A DNA stretch of 64,000 nucleotides. Source: Bacillota bacterium (GTDB lineage: Bacteria; Bacillota; Clostridia; Christensenellales; SZUA-584). The position numbers and the translations under genes are program-made. Positions 24,984 to 32,855 of this stretch are shown piece after piece (position 1 is the stretch's first letter; each line of letters starts with the position of its first letter). The stretch lies in contig JAEYKW010000032.1 of assembly GCA_023408075.1 (NCBI GenBank), positions 49,101 through 113,100 of the forward strand, given 5' to 3'. The notes beneath the pieces were generated by a model. That model saw nothing but the letters and a program-made list of their open reading frames with translations, was not told where the DNA came from and did no database searches.

Positions 24984-25805
24984 TCAGGCCAGATCGCAAA
25001 GCGCGTGATGATAGTTCTCTTCGGTCAGCGCGGCGTTATGGTACGCGGCATTGTTCTCCGCAAAGCTGACGCCTTTGCCTTTGACGGTATGGGCAACGAT
25101 CACGGTGGGCTGCCCTTTGATGTGATCGGCTTCGTCAAAAGCCGTGAGTATCTGTTCCATGTTGTGACCGTTGACATCGATGACATGCCATCCGAAAGCG
25201 GCCCATTTTTCGTTGAGCGGGTTGGTGTTGAGGCGGTCTTTGATAGCGCCTGTTGCCTGAAGGTCGTTCTTATCGACAATCGCGACGAGGTTATCGGCTT
25301 TATAGGCGCTCGCGGCCATCGCAGCTTCCCAAATCTGTCCCTCGGCAATCTCGCCGTCTCCGACCAGCACATACACCTTGCGGTTGATTTTGTTAAGCCG
25401 CATGCCGAGCGCCATGCCAAGGCCGATAGAAAGCCCCTGCCCGAGCGAGCCTGTTCCGGCTTCAATGCCCGGGGTTTTCAGCACATCGGGATGGCCCTGC
25501 AAATGCGAACCAAGCGCTTTGGTTGTTTTGAGATCGTCCACGGGAAAGAATCCGGCTTCGGCCAAAGCCGCATACTGCAAAATGGCGACATGGCCCTTGC
25601 TGAGCAAAAACCGGTCGCGGTCAGGGTTTTTCGGGCTTTTGGGGTCGTAGTGCATTTTATGAAAATAGAGAGCCGCAACGATGTCGGCAGCGGAATTGGA
25701 GCCGCCGATATGGCCGGCGACGCCCACGCCAATGCTGACGACCACATCACGCCGCAACTGCTGCGCTTTCGCAGTCAGAGATTCGAGTTGTTGTTTGCTG
25801 TACAT
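24984..25805 (-). CDS. Transketolase N-terminal subunit
   Basis: The diphosphate-binding half of the split transketolase (273 residues). It has HIGGSNSAADIVAALY, the TPP motif GDGEIAEGQIWEAAMAAS with VDKNDLQATG about 30 residues later, and GTGSLGQGLSIGLGMALG. Start choice is uncertain. ATG 25814 overlaps the isomerase stop as ATGA, but its SD-like sequence is only a base or two away. ATG 25805 has AAGGA at about 10 bases and is preferred. It is translated in the same unit as the TIM-barrel isomerase and the C-terminal subunit, under the operator at 26723. Confidence 0.92.
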   Translation of the reverse strand: MYSKQQLESLTAKAQQLRRDVVVSIGVGVAGHIGGSNSAADIVAALYFHKMHYDPKSPKNPDRDRFLLSKGHVAILQYAALAEAGFFPVDDLKTTKALGSHLQGHPDVLKTPGIEAGTGSLGQGLSIGLGMALGMRLNKINRKVYVLVGDGEIAEGQIWEAAMAASAYKADNLVAIVDKNDLQATGAIKDRLNTNPLNEKWAAFGWHVIDVNGHNMEQILTAFDEADHIKGQPTVIVAHTVKGKGVSFAENNAAYHNAALTEENYHHALCDLA

Positions 25806-25810
25806 ATCTG

Positions 25811-26632
25811 TCATTTCCTTTCATTGTGTTCGAAGTAACTCTTAAGCAGCGCAAGCGCCGCGGGCGCGTCGCGCCGGATATCCGTCGAATATGCCTCGAC
25901 GCTGATGCGTCCGTTATAACCCGTCGCGGCAATCGTGTCGCAAAATGCGCGGTAGACCGGCTCCGATCCGTCGTTGTCACGCGGAAACACGCGTCCGACC
26001 GGATTCGCAAAATGAACATGCGTCAAACAGCCATTTGCGTATTCATGCACATGCGACAGCGGCTCGTTTTCTTCGGCCAGGTGATAAAGATCGACAAGCA
26101 CCCTGACCTGCGTGCCGCCCACATCGCGGGCAAGCCAAACGCCTTCCTCAAAGGTATTGATGATATTGCATTCGGCTTTGCGCAAAGGTTCAATGGCAAC
26201 GGTGATGCCATGCTGCGCCGCCACGCCGTCCACATACTTTAAGAGGCGGACAATCTGCGCATAAGCCTCCGATTTTGAAAAGTTCTCAGGATACCGTTTT
26301 GCGCCGCCGCTGCCGAAAACGATGTTCTTTGCGCCGAGCGCCGCGGCGGTAGCCACGGCCCGGTCCACATAAGATGAAACCGCGTTAAAATCAACGTCCG
26401 GCCCCGTCAGTCTCATAATGGGAGGAAAAAAATTGTTGCAGCTTTCACACGCGAGCCCGCTTTCCCGAATGTCATCCGTCAGGCGGCTGTAGCCGTCCTC
26501 GGATAAACCCATGATTTCCGCGAGCGGCAGCTCGGCGTAATCGTAGCCCGCGCTGCGAAACAGCTTTAAGTGCTCGGACCCCGTACCGCCGGGGACTGCG
26601 GATAACATATTGAAACAGCAGCCGTATTTCAT
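25811..26632 (-). CDS. TIM-barrel sugar isomerase/epimerase, hydroxypyruvate isomerase-like
   Basis: A 273-residue xylose isomerase-like TIM barrel (AP endonuclease 2 family). The metal ligands expected at strand ends are visible as Glu in AIEPLRK, Asp in LVDLYHLAEE, His in THVHFANP and Glu in ISVEAYS. Relatives include hydroxypyruvate isomerase, D-tagatose 3-epimerase and the isomerases of apiose metabolism. It is first in the operon with transketolase and tartronate semialdehyde reductase. Two readings fit this context: hydroxypyruvate-tartronate semialdehyde isomerisation feeding the reductase, or a ketose isomerase supplying the transketolase. I cannot separate these from sequence alone. 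Confidence 0.85.
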   Translation of the reverse strand: MKYGCCFNMLSAVPGGTGSEHLKLFRSAGYDYAELPLAEIMGLSEDGYSRLTDDIRESGLACESCNNFFPPIMRLTGPDVDFNAVSSYVDRAVATAAALGAKNIVFGSGGAKRYPENFSKSEAYAQIVRLLKYVDGVAAQHGITVAIEPLRKAECNIINTFEEGVWLARDVGGTQVRVLVDLYHLAEENEPLSHVHEYANGCLTHVHFANPVGRVFPRDNDGSEPVYRAFCDTIAATGYNGRISVEAYSTDIRRDAPAALALLKSYFEHNERK

Positions 26633-26719
26633 AAAATGATGATTCCTTTTTATTTATTAATTTGATACGCTTAGACAGTTGCGATGCATTGCAATGAGCA
26701 AATATGCTGCTACGGTTGA

Positions 26720-26748
26720 ATTGTAATACATAATACAAATGTCGTCAA
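26720..26748 (-). promoter_or_regulatory. Promoter and operator of the isomerase-transketolase-reductase operon
   Basis: On the minus strand TTGACG (26748-26743), 17 bases, TACAAT (26725-26720). The plus-strand motif GTAATACATAATAC (26723-26736) covers the spacer and the -10 box. Binding there would block the polymerase directly. Confidence 0.7.
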
Positions 26749-26769
26749 TATATTTTTTGCATCAAAAAG

Positions 26770-26824
26770 TTGACAGAAAATGATAAGCTGTATAAAATAA
26801 AGTTGTCATAACATAATACAAATG
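26770..26824 (+). promoter_or_regulatory. Promoter and operator of the FadR-type regulator gene
   Basis: TTGACA (26770-26775), 17 bases, TAAAAT (26793-26798). The operator TTGTCATAACATAATACAA (26803-26821) sits on the predicted start site. ACATAATACAAATG at 26811-26824 is identical to 26728-26741 in the divergent promoter. Autorepression is inferred. Confidence 0.7.
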
Positions 26825-26844
26825 ACCATGTTGAAAGGTAGACT

Positions 26845-27561
26845 ATGCCAGTACAATCGATTGACCGCCAGAACATATCTGAGATGGTTTTTGAACAGCT
26901 CATGGAGTTGATCTCCTCGGGTGAATGGAAGCAGGGGGAGAAAATCCCCGCAGAAACGGAGCTGGCCGAAACAATGGGGGTTTCGCGTGTTTCCATTCGC
27001 GCCGCCTTGCAAAAGCTTTCGAGCCTCGGGCTCATTGAGCGCAAACAGGGACGCGGCACAATCGTCTGTGACCTTTCGAGCGGGCAGCAAATCAACAGCC
27101 TGGTTCCCATGCTTGTGCTGATGCCGCCGGGCATACAATCGATGAACGAGTACCGTTTGATACTTGAATGCGGCGCAGCGGAGCTCGCCGCCCTTCGCTG
27201 TGACGATAAAATCATCAAAAGGCTCGAGGATAATATCGCGGAGATGGAGCGCTTAAGCGCTGAAAACAAGGATAATGCCGAAGTCGATGTGGAATTTCAC
27301 CTGATTATTGCGGAAGCCACGAAGAATCCGCTCATCATAAAGACCCAGCAGATCATGAGGGACTCTTTTCTGGAATGCATGCGCACATACAAGCGCCTCA
27401 CAGACGTTCGGGCGGGGTTCTACTATCACCGGAATCTGATAGAGGCTCTGCGCAACAGGGATGCTTTCGGTGCGAGACGGATAATGGAGGAGCACCTCAA
27501 GAAAAACCAGATCGATCTGGAACGGGCCATGCAGGAGCAGGGGAACTTAACCGAGGAATAG
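26845..27561 (+). CDS. FadR-type GntR regulator (FCD domain)
   Basis: A 238-residue repressor. The N-terminal GntR winged helix shows GEWKQGEKIPAETELAETMG and VSRVSIRAALQKLSSLGLIERKQGRGT. The C-terminal FCD effector domain has the metal/ligand-binding pattern DVEFHLIIAEATKNP and YYHRNLIEAL near the end. It is divergent from the isomerase-transketolase operon. Matching operators lie at its own promoter and at three others. Effectors of this family are often sugar acids, so an aldonate or aldonolactone inducer such as apionate is plausible but not shown. The gene is followed by a strong terminator. Confidence 0.93.
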   Translation: MPVQSIDRQNISEMVFEQLMELISSGEWKQGEKIPAETELAETMGVSRVSIRAALQKLSSLGLIERKQGRGTIVCDLSSGQQINSLVPMLVLMPPGIQSMNEYRLILECGAAELAALRCDDKIIKRLEDNIAEMERLSAENKDNAEVDVEFHLIIAEATKNPLIIKTQQIMRDSFLECMRTYKRLTDVRAGFYYHRNLIEALRNRDAFGARRIMEEHLKKNQIDLERAMQEQGNLTEE

Positions 27562-27584
27562 TATCAATTTATAGATATAAGACG

Positions 27585-27616
27585 TATCCGTACACAGCCG
27601 TGTGCGGATATTTTTT
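27585..27616 (+). terminator. Intrinsic terminator after the FadR-type gene
   Basis: TATCCGTACAC (27585-27595) pairs with GTGTGCGGATA (27600-27610) with one T-G wobble, followed by six T residues. Confidence 0.85.
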
Positions 27617-27644
27617 ACCCGTCGACACTTTTTTAAAAGTGATA

Positions 27645-27717
27645 TTGACAAACCGGACGAGCGCGCAGTAAAATAAACTCGTTCAAAAGGTAATACATAT
27701 AACGTAATACAAATTGG
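27645..27717 (+). promoter_or_regulatory. Promoter and double operator of the dehydrogenase/apionate genes
   Basis: TTGACA (27645-27650), 18 bases, TAAAAT (27669-27674). Downstream of the start site lie GTAATACATATAAC (27690-27703) and GTAATACAAATTGG (27704-27717), two adjacent copies of the shared operator. A leader of about 160 bases follows before the coding start. Confidence 0.68.
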
Positions 27718-27839
27718 TGCTGTTAAATAGCACAAGCCCAACCCCAATCAAGCTCATGATTATTGGTCTGAAATTGGAGAGAGTATATCATACTGTATCA
27801 GGTCGTGACAAAATTTTAAATCTGGAGGTAGGGTCAGCA

Positions 27840-28862
27840 ATGAAAGCAATCGTGTTTCATGCGCCCAAGTCAATCAGCATCGAGGATGTGCCCATGCCGG
27901 AATTTAAACAGGACGAAGCGTTGATTAAAGTGAAGCAGGTGGGCATCTGCGGCGGTGATGTGCACTTCTACGACGGTTCGCAGCCCTATGCCAACTATCC
28001 GCAGATATACGGCCATGAAATGGTCGGAACGATAGAAACGCTGCCGGAGGGTGCTGACTGCGGGTTCAAAACGGGCGATTTGGTCGTTTCCGAAATATTA
28101 AGCCCCTGCGGCACATGTTATCCGTGCCGTCACGGCAAGCCGAACTGCTGCGCCAACCTCAAGGTGATCGGTGCGCATACGCAAGGGGCTTTTGCCGAAT
28201 ATGCGGTCTACCCGATCAAGAACCTGCACAAGGTGCCGGAGAATGTCGATATAGACTCGGCCGTGCTCGTGGAACCGTACACAATCGGGTACCACTGCGT
28301 GCAGCGTTCGGAAATAGCGGAAGGGGAAACGGCGCTCGTCATCGGCGCAGGCGCAATCGGCCTCACGATCGTGGATATATTAAAGACCAGAGGCGTGCGC
28401 GTGATTGTTGCCGATCTGTCTGAGTACCGCCTCAATAAGGCGCTCGCCATGGGTGCGGATGTTGTGATTAACTCAGGCCGCGAAGACCTGCTGCAGCGCA
28501 CACTGGGGCTGACGGACAAAGAGGGTGCGGGCGTGGTTTTCGAAGCGACCGGCGTAAGCACCATCATGAGCCTGACACAGGATCTGGTGGCGGCGGGCGG
28601 CATGATCGTCATCGTGGGCCTCACCACCAAAGACGTGTCGTTCCAGGGACTCAATTTCACCAAGCGTGAAATGACAATACACGGGTCGCGAAATTCCGTG
28701 GGCGCGTTTGCGCCGGTGCTTAAGCTGATGAGCGAGGGCAAGCTTCACGAAAAAGAGCTGCTCACCAAAAAGATCGCTTTTAAAGATGCCGTGGAGGGCT
28801 TTCGTTACGTGGCGGAAAACCTGGCATCTGAAGGCAAGGTTGTCATAGAAGTCAACGTTTAA
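27840..28862 (+). CDS. Zinc-dependent alcohol/polyol dehydrogenase (MDR family)
   Basis: A 340-residue medium-chain NAD(P)-dependent dehydrogenase. Catalytic zinc ligands are Cys37 (GICGGDVH), His59-Glu60 (YGHE) and Glu in VLVEPYT. Structural zinc Cys residues are 90, 93, 96 and 103/104 (CGTCYPCRHGKPNCC). The nucleotide motif is GAGAIGLTIVD. The start matches the LgoD/RspB-like and L-galactonate or gulonate 5-dehydrogenase branch. It heads the plus-strand set under the FadR-type operator. In a pathway leading to D-apionate it could oxidise apiose to apionolactone or handle a tetritol, but no GFO/IDH-type apiose dehydrogenase is present for comparison. ATG 27840 has GGAGG 12 bases upstream. 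Confidence 0.88.
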   Translation: MKAIVFHAPKSISIEDVPMPEFKQDEALIKVKQVGICGGDVHFYDGSQPYANYPQIYGHEMVGTIETLPEGADCGFKTGDLVVSEILSPCGTCYPCRHGKPNCCANLKVIGAHTQGAFAEYAVYPIKNLHKVPENVDIDSAVLVEPYTIGYHCVQRSEIAEGETALVIGAGAIGLTIVDILKTRGVRVIVADLSEYRLNKALAMGADVVINSGREDLLQRTLGLTDKEGAGVVFEATGVSTIMSLTQDLVAAGGMIVIVGLTTKDVSFQGLNFTKREMTIHGSRNSVGAFAPVLKLMSEGKLHEKELLTKKIAFKDAVEGFRYVAENLASEGKVVIEVNV

Positions 28863-28883
28863 AACAAAAGGAGAAGCAAAACC

Positions 28884-29723
28884 ATGATGAAACCATCGCT
28901 GTTTGTCGCAACACCGGAATTTCCGGCGGATTCCCAGTATGTTCACCTGTACAGAGACCGGGTTGATATCAACATCAAGCGCGCTGCTGAGCAAGGGTTT
29001 GAGGCAGTTGAATTTCTCATCAACGATCCCGACGAATGCGATGTGGCGCTGCTGGAGAAGGCCATTGCGGATAACAAGATCGAGCTCGCCTGTCTCAATA
29101 CGGGGTATATCGCATCGGTTTTGAAATACACGCTCATATCGCCGGACAAAGCGGTGATGGAAAAGGCAATGCAAAAGCTAAAGAAATGCATCGACATTGC
29201 GGAAAGAATGCACTGCTTTGTGGGTGTCGGCCTGTTTCGCGGCGCATGCATCCCGGATAAGCCGATTCGCTACTCGCGCGATATGCTGGTGGAAGCGCTC
29301 AAAGAAGCGACGGCTTATGCCAAACCAAAGAAGGTGGATCTGTCATTTGAAGCCACCAACCGTTTTGAGATCAATTTTATCAACAGTACGGCGGAGGGCC
29401 TCGATATTGTCGAGCGCGTGGGCGCGGACAATCTTGGCATGACGCTGGATTTGTTCCACATCTTTTTGGAAGACCGGAATATGTATGAAGCCATCACGAT
29501 GGCCCAAGGCCACATCCGGCATATGCACTTCAGCGACTCAGACCGATGGCCTGCGGGCTTCTCGCACGGTGAAATCAATTTCCCCGCTTTGATTCAGCTG
29601 CTGCACGCGCTCGATTACGACGGATATCTCTCCGAAGGCCTGGTGCGCGCCGACAACGCCGATGAATGCGCGCGCGTTACGGCGGCTTATCTCAAAGACC
29701 TGATAAAAAAATACACGATTTAA
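28884..29723 (+). CDS. TIM-barrel sugar isomerase/epimerase
   Basis: A 279-residue xylose isomerase-like TIM barrel, only distantly similar in sequence to the one at 25811. Putative metal ligands are Glu in SFEATNR, Asp in TLDLFHIF, His in RHMHFSDSDR and Glu in LSEGLVR. It begins 21 bases after the dehydrogenase gene with AGGAG at 10 bases, so the two are co-translated. It may isomerise or epimerise the dehydrogenase product or substrate; D-apiose isomerase and ketose epimerases belong to this fold. A strong hairpin after it separates it from the apionate genes. Confidence 0.83.
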   Translation: MMKPSLFVATPEFPADSQYVHLYRDRVDINIKRAAEQGFEAVEFLINDPDECDVALLEKAIADNKIELACLNTGYIASVLKYTLISPDKAVMEKAMQKLKKCIDIAERMHCFVGVGLFRGACIPDKPIRYSRDMLVEALKEATAYAKPKKVDLSFEATNRFEINFINSTAEGLDIVERVGADNLGMTLDLFHIFLEDRNMYEAITMAQGHIRHMHFSDSDRWPAGFSHGEINFPALIQLLHALDYDGYLSEGLVRADNADECARVTAAYLKDLIKKYTI

Positions 29724-29731
29724 CGCTGGAT

Positions 29732-29761
29732 TTTGGGCTGTGCGCGGGCGCACAGCCCAAA
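29732..29761 (+). terminator. Strong hairpin after the TIM-barrel gene
   Basis: TTTGGGCTGTGCG (29732-29744) and CGCACAGCCCAAA (29749-29761) form a perfect 13-bp stem with a four-base loop. There is no clear T-run, so it may be a terminator or a transcript-stabilising stem. Confidence 0.6.
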
Positions 29762-29781
29762 TGCACTGATTGTGAAAAAAT

Positions 29782-29796
29782 AAACATATGATGTAT
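29782..29796 (-). promoter_or_regulatory. Copy 1 (inverted) of a 15-bp operator-like motif
   Basis: AAACATATGATGTAT is the exact reverse complement of copies 2 and 3. With copy 2 it forms a 16-bp inverted repeat (TAAACATATGATGTAT type) separated by 31 bases. Confidence 0.6.
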
Positions 29797-29827
29797 CGCT
29801 GTTTTTGGCAGGGGTGGGTGCCGCCAA

Positions 29828-29842
29828 ATACATCATATGTTT
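29828..29842 (+). promoter_or_regulatory. Copy 2 of the 15-bp operator-like motif
   Basis: ATACATCATATGTTT lies about 110 bases upstream of the likely -35 box of the lactonase gene. It is identical to copy 3. Confidence 0.6.
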
Positions 29843-29952
29843 AAGCAACTTTGCATTGGAAACAGGAAGCATTTGTTTGAATTCGTACAGAAGCGTTTTT
29901 ATGGTAATATCATGTAAAAGGCCTTTATAATCGGATAAAACCAAATTTAATG

Positions 29953-29981
29953 TTGACAATGCGGTTCATATATGGTTTATT
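29953..29981 (+). promoter_or_regulatory. Promoter of the apionate lactonase gene
   Basis: Consensus TTGACA (29953-29958), 17 bases, and a weak TTTATT (29976-29981). A good -35 with a poor -10 fits a promoter under strong control. Confidence 0.5.
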
Positions 29982-30049
29982 ATCCTTACAGCAGCAAAAC
30001 ACAGAATCATATAACGTATCTATAATTCGGTCAATAACGCGGAAGTGGG

Positions 30050-30064
30050 ATACATCATATGTTT
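30050..30064 (+). promoter_or_regulatory. Copy 3 of the 15-bp operator-like motif, overlapping the lactonase start
   Basis: ATACATCATATGTTT includes the ATG at 30059 proposed as the lactonase start codon. A protein bound here would act as a roadblock downstream of the promoter. Confidence 0.6.
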
Positions 30065-31963
30065 GTAAACGAAATTCAAAAAAACAAATGGATCGGTGTG
30101 GAAGAAACTTTGGACAGGCCGCGCAGGCTCTGTGCGGGCCAGCTGAGTGTCGATTTTGTTTCCGGTCGTCTCATAAACTTTTCCGTGGGCGGCAAAAACG
30201 TTGTTGATGAGGTGTATTTCGCGCTGCGCGATTATAACTGGGGAACGATTCCTTACCGTATAGAGAATCTGGTCATCACGGAGCAGGAGAATGCGTTTTC
30301 TGTGTCGTTTACGGCTGTCCACGATCAGGACACCATGCAGTTTGTATGGGAAGCGACGATCACCGGGAGCGCCGATTCCACTGTCACTTATGCGTTTGAC
30401 GGCATAGCCAAATCCGATTTTTTAAGAAACCGCATCGGTTTTTGTATATTGCATCCCGCCTCCTGCGGCGGCGTGGCCTGCGATGTCGAGCATTTTCATG
30501 CCGAATCCGAAAGCGGCGCTTTCCCGGCTGCAATTTCGCCGCACCAGCCTTTTTACGATATCAAAGCCATCACGCATTATCCCGCCAAAGGCGTTGCGGT
30601 GCGGGCCCAATTTGAAGGCGACGTGTTTGAGATGGAGGACCAGAGAAACTGGACCGACGCGTCGTTTAAAACCTATTGCACCCCGCTGTCGCTGCCGTTT
30701 CCTGCGCCGGTGAAAAACGGCGACAGGTTTCACCAGTCCGTATCTGTTTCGCTTAAAACGGAGCCTGATGTGAAGCTGGTTGCGGCGACCGGCGGCGAAG
30801 CGGTTATCTCGCTCAACGGCGGAGATGTTCGCAAGGGAAGCAGCTTTTCATTCGGAAGCTGTATCACGCGTCCGCTGACCGGTTTGCAGATGCAGCGCAT
30901 CAAAGCGCTGAGTCTCACCCAGCTTCGGTTTGACTATCACTTTAACGACCCATCCGAACATATCGGAAAGATATGTGAACAAGCCCGTGTGCTCGGGCTG
31001 CCGGTTCAGCTGGCCGTATTCTTTACGGAAAGCTGGAAAGACGAACTCGAAACGCTGCACGGTATTGTGAACGAGTATGAGCCGGGCATCATGGGCATTG
31101 CCGTTTTCCAGCAGGGCGTGAAGGTGGTCTCGCAAGAGCTGCTTGAGGCCGTTCGGAACACGCTTGCGGGATGTGCCGTTCCTGTCGGTTCCGGCACAGA
31201 CGCGTTCTTCACGCAGATCAACCGTGAACGTCTGCCCGAGAGGCTGCTCGATTTTGTGACCTACTCCAGCAACCCGCAGGTACATGCGTTTGACAATGCA
31301 TCCATCATGTCCACAGTTGAGGGGCAGACGGCGACTGTTTTCAGCTGTGAAAGGATGTATTCGCAGCTGCCGATATGGGTATCTCCGATATCTTTAAAGA
31401 TGCGGTGGAACCCCGACGCGACCGGGAAGGACATCGTCAAAAAAGGGCAGGCTCCCCGCGATGTGGATCAGAGGCAGATATCGCTGTTTGCCGCTTCGTG
31501 GTTTCTGCGGTCGGCAGCGGCCTGCATCAGCAGCGGCGTGGCCGGTGCCAACTATTTTGAGCTCGTCGGCTGCAAGGGAATTATGGAAGAGGAAGCGACT
31601 GAACGGGATTATGCTTTCCCCGCCTTCCCGAACATGCTGTATCCGTTATACTACGCTTTTTATGCGCTGCGCGATTTAAACGCTTTTGATATTTCCGCTT
31701 CGGTGATGCCGGATGCGACAGCCCTCGTTTTGAAGAATGAGGGGCATATGCGGTTGATACTGGCCAATCCCAAAAGCGAAGCCGTCACGCTATGGCTTGA
31801 CGGCGCGTCGGCTTCGGTGCGCGGGATCATGCTGGATGAGAACAGCGTGGCCGAGCTCGCACAGCGCGACGTGATAAAGGCCGATGATGACTGCTGGCAA
31901 ACCTACAATCTAAATGGAGAGATCCGATTGAATCCTTACTCCATTTTCATTGCAGAACAATAA
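30059..31963 (+). CDS. apnL: Probable D-apionate lactonase
   Basis: A 634-residue cytoplasmic protein with no signal peptide. The opening (RRLCAGQLSVDF, ALRDYNWGTIPYRIENL), overall length and the late region (GANYFELVGCKGI, FPNMLYPLYYAFYALRDL) resemble the D-apionate lactonase family. That enzyme hydrolyses D-apionolactone to D-apionate. The next two genes look like D-apionate oxidoisomerase and 3-oxo-isoapionate decarboxylase, the following two steps, which strengthens the call. The start at 30059 has only a weak GGAAG site and overlaps an operator-like motif; no better in-frame ATG lies nearby. It could otherwise act on another branched aldonolactone. Assignment is from memory of the family. 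Confidence 0.75.
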   Translation: MFVNEIQKNKWIGVEETLDRPRRLCAGQLSVDFVSGRLINFSVGGKNVVDEVYFALRDYNWGTIPYRIENLVITEQENAFSVSFTAVHDQDTMQFVWEATITGSADSTVTYAFDGIAKSDFLRNRIGFCILHPASCGGVACDVEHFHAESESGAFPAAISPHQPFYDIKAITHYPAKGVAVRAQFEGDVFEMEDQRNWTDASFKTYCTPLSLPFPAPVKNGDRFHQSVSVSLKTEPDVKLVAATGGEAVISLNGGDVRKGSSFSFGSCITRPLTGLQMQRIKALSLTQLRFDYHFNDPSEHIGKICEQARVLGLPVQLAVFFTESWKDELETLHGIVNEYEPGIMGIAVFQQGVKVVSQELLEAVRNTLAGCAVPVGSGTDAFFTQINRERLPERLLDFVTYSSNPQVHAFDNASIMSTVEGQTATVFSCERMYSQLPIWVSPISLKMRWNPDATGKDIVKKGQAPRDVDQRQISLFAASWFLRSAAACISSGVAGANYFELVGCKGIMEEEATERDYAFPAFPNMLYPLYYAFYALRDLNAFDISASVMPDATALVLKNEGHMRLILANPKSEAVTLWLDGASASVRGIMLDENSVAELAQRDVIKADDDCWQTYNLNGEIRLNPYSIFIAEQ

Positions 31964-31991
31964 TTCACAGCCAAAGGAGAGAGCGATTGCG

Positions 31992-32855
31992 ATGAAAAAA
32001 AAAGTGGTCCTGCTGGGCGCAGGCGGAAAAATGGGGTGCCGTGTCACGGCCAACATTAAAGATGACCAAGAGTATGACATAACGTATGTGGAAATCAGCG
32101 AGGCCGGGAGACAGCGTTTGAAGGATACCTTCGGCATCGAGGCGACGGACAGCAACGAACCGGTTAAGAGCGCCGATACCGTGATCTTTGCGGTGCCCGA
32201 CATACTGATTCAGAAAGTCTCCAAAAGTGTGGTTCCGCTTATGAAAAGCGGCGCAACTGTGATTGGCCTTGATCCCGCCGCTCATTACGGCAAGGTGATG
32301 ATGATGCGCGAGGATCTTAAATATTTTGTGGTGCACCCCTGCCATCCGCCGCTTTTTGCCTTTGAGGATAATTTGAGCCTTGCGGCGCAGAAGGACTGGT
32401 TCGGCGGTGTGGGCGCGGCCAAGATGGATCTGGCCTGTGCCATCCATCAGGGCGGCGATGCCGATTATGAAGAAAACGAAGCGTTTGCGTGCAAGATGTT
32501 TAAGCCCATCGCGAGATCCTTCCGTTTGACGATCGACCAGATGATTATGCTCGAGCCCGCATTGGTCGAATCCATCACGGCGCCGCTTGTGAAGGGCATG
32601 CGCATGGCGGTGGACGCCTGTGTGGAGCAGGGCGTGCCGAGGGACGCGGTGATGGCGTTTGTGCTCGGGCATCTCAAGGTTCAGTTTGGCGTGCTGTTCG
32701 ACTTTGCAGGCTTTCCGTTCTCGGACGGTGCCAATCTCGCGCTCAAAAACGCGATGGATGTGATATTCAAGCCGAATTGGATTGAGAATATCATGAACCG
32801 GCAGGCGGTCGATCAGAGCGTTTATGAAATCACGCACGAAATCAGCAAGATATGA
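31992..32855 (+). CDS. apnO: Probable D-apionate oxidoisomerase
   Basis: A 287-residue NAD-dependent enzyme with an N-terminal Rossmann motif (LLGAGGKMGCR) and an all-alpha second domain, like phosphogluconate-dehydrogenase relatives. The motif YFVVHPCHPPLF and the later LEPALVESITAPL are as I recall for ApnO. It would convert D-apionate to 3-oxo-isoapionate with NAD reduction and rearrangement. ATG 31992 has AAAGGAGAG about 9 bases upstream; an earlier in-frame start would overlap the lactonase stop. Its stop overlaps the decarboxylase start by four bases (ATGA), so the two are coupled. Confidence 0.75.
   Translation: MKKKVVLLGAGGKMGCRVTANIKDDQEYDITYVEISEAGRQRLKDTFGIEATDSNEPVKSADTVIFAVPDILIQKVSKSVVPLMKSGATVIGLDPAAHYGKVMMMREDLKYFVVHPCHPPLFAFEDNLSLAAQKDWFGGVGAAKMDLACAIHQGGDADYEENEAFACKMFKPIARSFRLTIDQMIMLEPALVESITAPLVKGMRMAVDACVEQGVPRDAVMAFVLGHLKVQFGVLFDFAGFPFSDGANLALKNAMDVIFKPNWIENIMNRQAVDQSVYEITHEISKI

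Noticed and set aside
24029..25805. 1-deoxy-xylulose 5-phosphate synthase or pyruvate dehydrogenase E1 for the split TPP enzyme
   Set aside because: Order and motifs of the two chains (GDGEIAEGQIWEAA, DKNDLQATG, GIAEANM) fit split transketolase.
30059..31963. Glycoside hydrolase as the identity of the 634-residue protein
   Set aside because: Overall shape could suggest a sugar hydrolase, but there is no signal peptide. The N-terminal pattern and the two following pathway genes fit the apionate lactonase better.
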